Shown: positions 5,807 through 6,127 of the stretch, in pieces
Layout: each line of letters starts with the position of its first letter
Position numbering within the stretch: the stretch's first letter is position 1
Program-made: the position numbers and the translations under genes
Assembly: GCA_964392965.1 (NCBI GenBank)
Contig: CAYMSA010000090.1
Location: forward strand, 1 to 6,127
DNA from: CAYMSA01 sp964392965
Lineage (GTDB): Bacteria > Actinomycetota > Coriobacteriia > Anaerosomatales > Anaerosomataceae
DNA: 6,127 nt
Direction of reading: 5' to 3'
Notes under the pieces: generated by a model
The model's input: the letters and a program-made list of their open reading frames with translations, nothing else
Told to the model about the DNA's origin: nothing
Database searches by the model: none

Positions 5807-6127
5807 AGTCTTTCTTGATCCACGCGAACATCGAGCGCATGTCCGCTCCTACGTCTTCGATCAGGTGTCCGGCGTGGATGCGCCGCATCGCCTTGAAGTG
5901 CGGTTGACCCGCCCGGTTCTCAAGGATCCAGTCGCGAGCGAACGTGCCGTTCTGGATGTCCCAGAGCACCTGCGCCATCGCCTCGCGGGTCTCGTCCGTG
6001 ACGACACGGGGGCCGGTCACGTAGTCGCCGTACTCGGCGGTGTTGGAGATGGAGTCGCGCATCTTGGCCATGCCGCCCTCGTACATGAGGTCGACGATGA
6101 GCTTCACCTCGTGCATGCACTCGAAGT
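5805..6127 (-). CDS. ilvC: Ketol-acid reductoisomerase IlvC, C-terminal part (5' end cut by window edge)
   Basis: Catalyses the Mg2+- and NADPH-dependent rearrangement and reduction of acetolactate or acetohydroxybutyrate in valine, leucine and isoleucine synthesis. Only the last 106 codons are present, and the reading frame stays open to the right edge. The visible segment is part of the all-helical knotted domain. It opens with FECMHEVKLIVDLMYEGG, whose two glutamates match the known metal ligands (E226 and E230 in the Pseudomonas enzyme). The serine in SISNTAEYGDYVTGP matches substrate-binding S251. The tail ends MFAWIKKD with one knotted domain only, so this is a class I (short) enzyme. 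The nucleotide-binding domain is outside the window, so cofactor preference cannot be judged. It appears to be the upstream partner of the aminotransferase-serA pair. Confidence 0.95.
   Translation of the reverse strand, partial: FECMHEVKLIVDLMYEGGMAKMRDSISNTAEYGDYVTGPRVVTDETREAMAQVLWDIQNGTFARDWILENRAGQPHFKAMRRIHAGHLIEDVGADMRSMFAWIKKD

Noticed and set aside
1..6127. Mobile elements, CRISPR arrays, tRNA or rRNA genes, defence systems
   Set aside because: No direct-repeat arrays, transposase-like frames, tRNA-like folds or terminal repeats were seen; the window is almost entirely housekeeping biosynthesis.

Overview
The window is a compact, high-GC stretch of amino-acid biosynthesis genes, all on the minus strand, so it reads from right to left. 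In transcription order it holds: the 3' end of ilvC (valine/isoleucine synthesis), a class V PLP-dependent aminotransferase, serA (first step of serine synthesis), an intergenic region of about 300 bases, leuA (first committed step of leucine synthesis), and most of leuC (second leucine step). The window edges cut ilvC at its 5' end and leuC at its 3' end.

The sequence suggests a high-GC bacterium, most likely an actinobacterium and possibly a deep-branching anaerobic lineage such as the Coriobacteriia or relatives. The reasons are strong G/C bias at third codon positions, a GTG start on leuA, the actinobacterial-length SerA, and a promoter set for a leaderless transcript. This placement is an inference from style and gene order, not from a marker gene.

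Right block (3067-6127): ilvC, the aminotransferase and serA are packed with gaps of 9 and 2 bases. The ribosome binding sites lie on or over the preceding stop codon, so this looks like one translationally coupled operon. The aminotransferase next to serA is a good candidate for the transamination step after SerA, taking the place of the usual serC.

Middle (2768-3066): the region holds a possible serA terminator hairpin, an inverted repeat, an extended -10 promoter, a 22-codon ORF whose ATG falls where transcription should start, and a strong 63-base stem-loop that overlaps the end of that ORF just before the leuA ribosome binding site. This arrangement resembles a translation-dependent leader (attenuator) and is the most interesting part of the window.

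Left block (1-2767): leuA and leuC are separated by only 3 bases and probably belong to a leu operon continuing beyond the left edge (leuD and leuB would be expected there, but are not seen). LeuA uses 2-oxoisovalerate, a product of the pathway that includes IlvC, so the two blocks are linked metabolically as well as by position.
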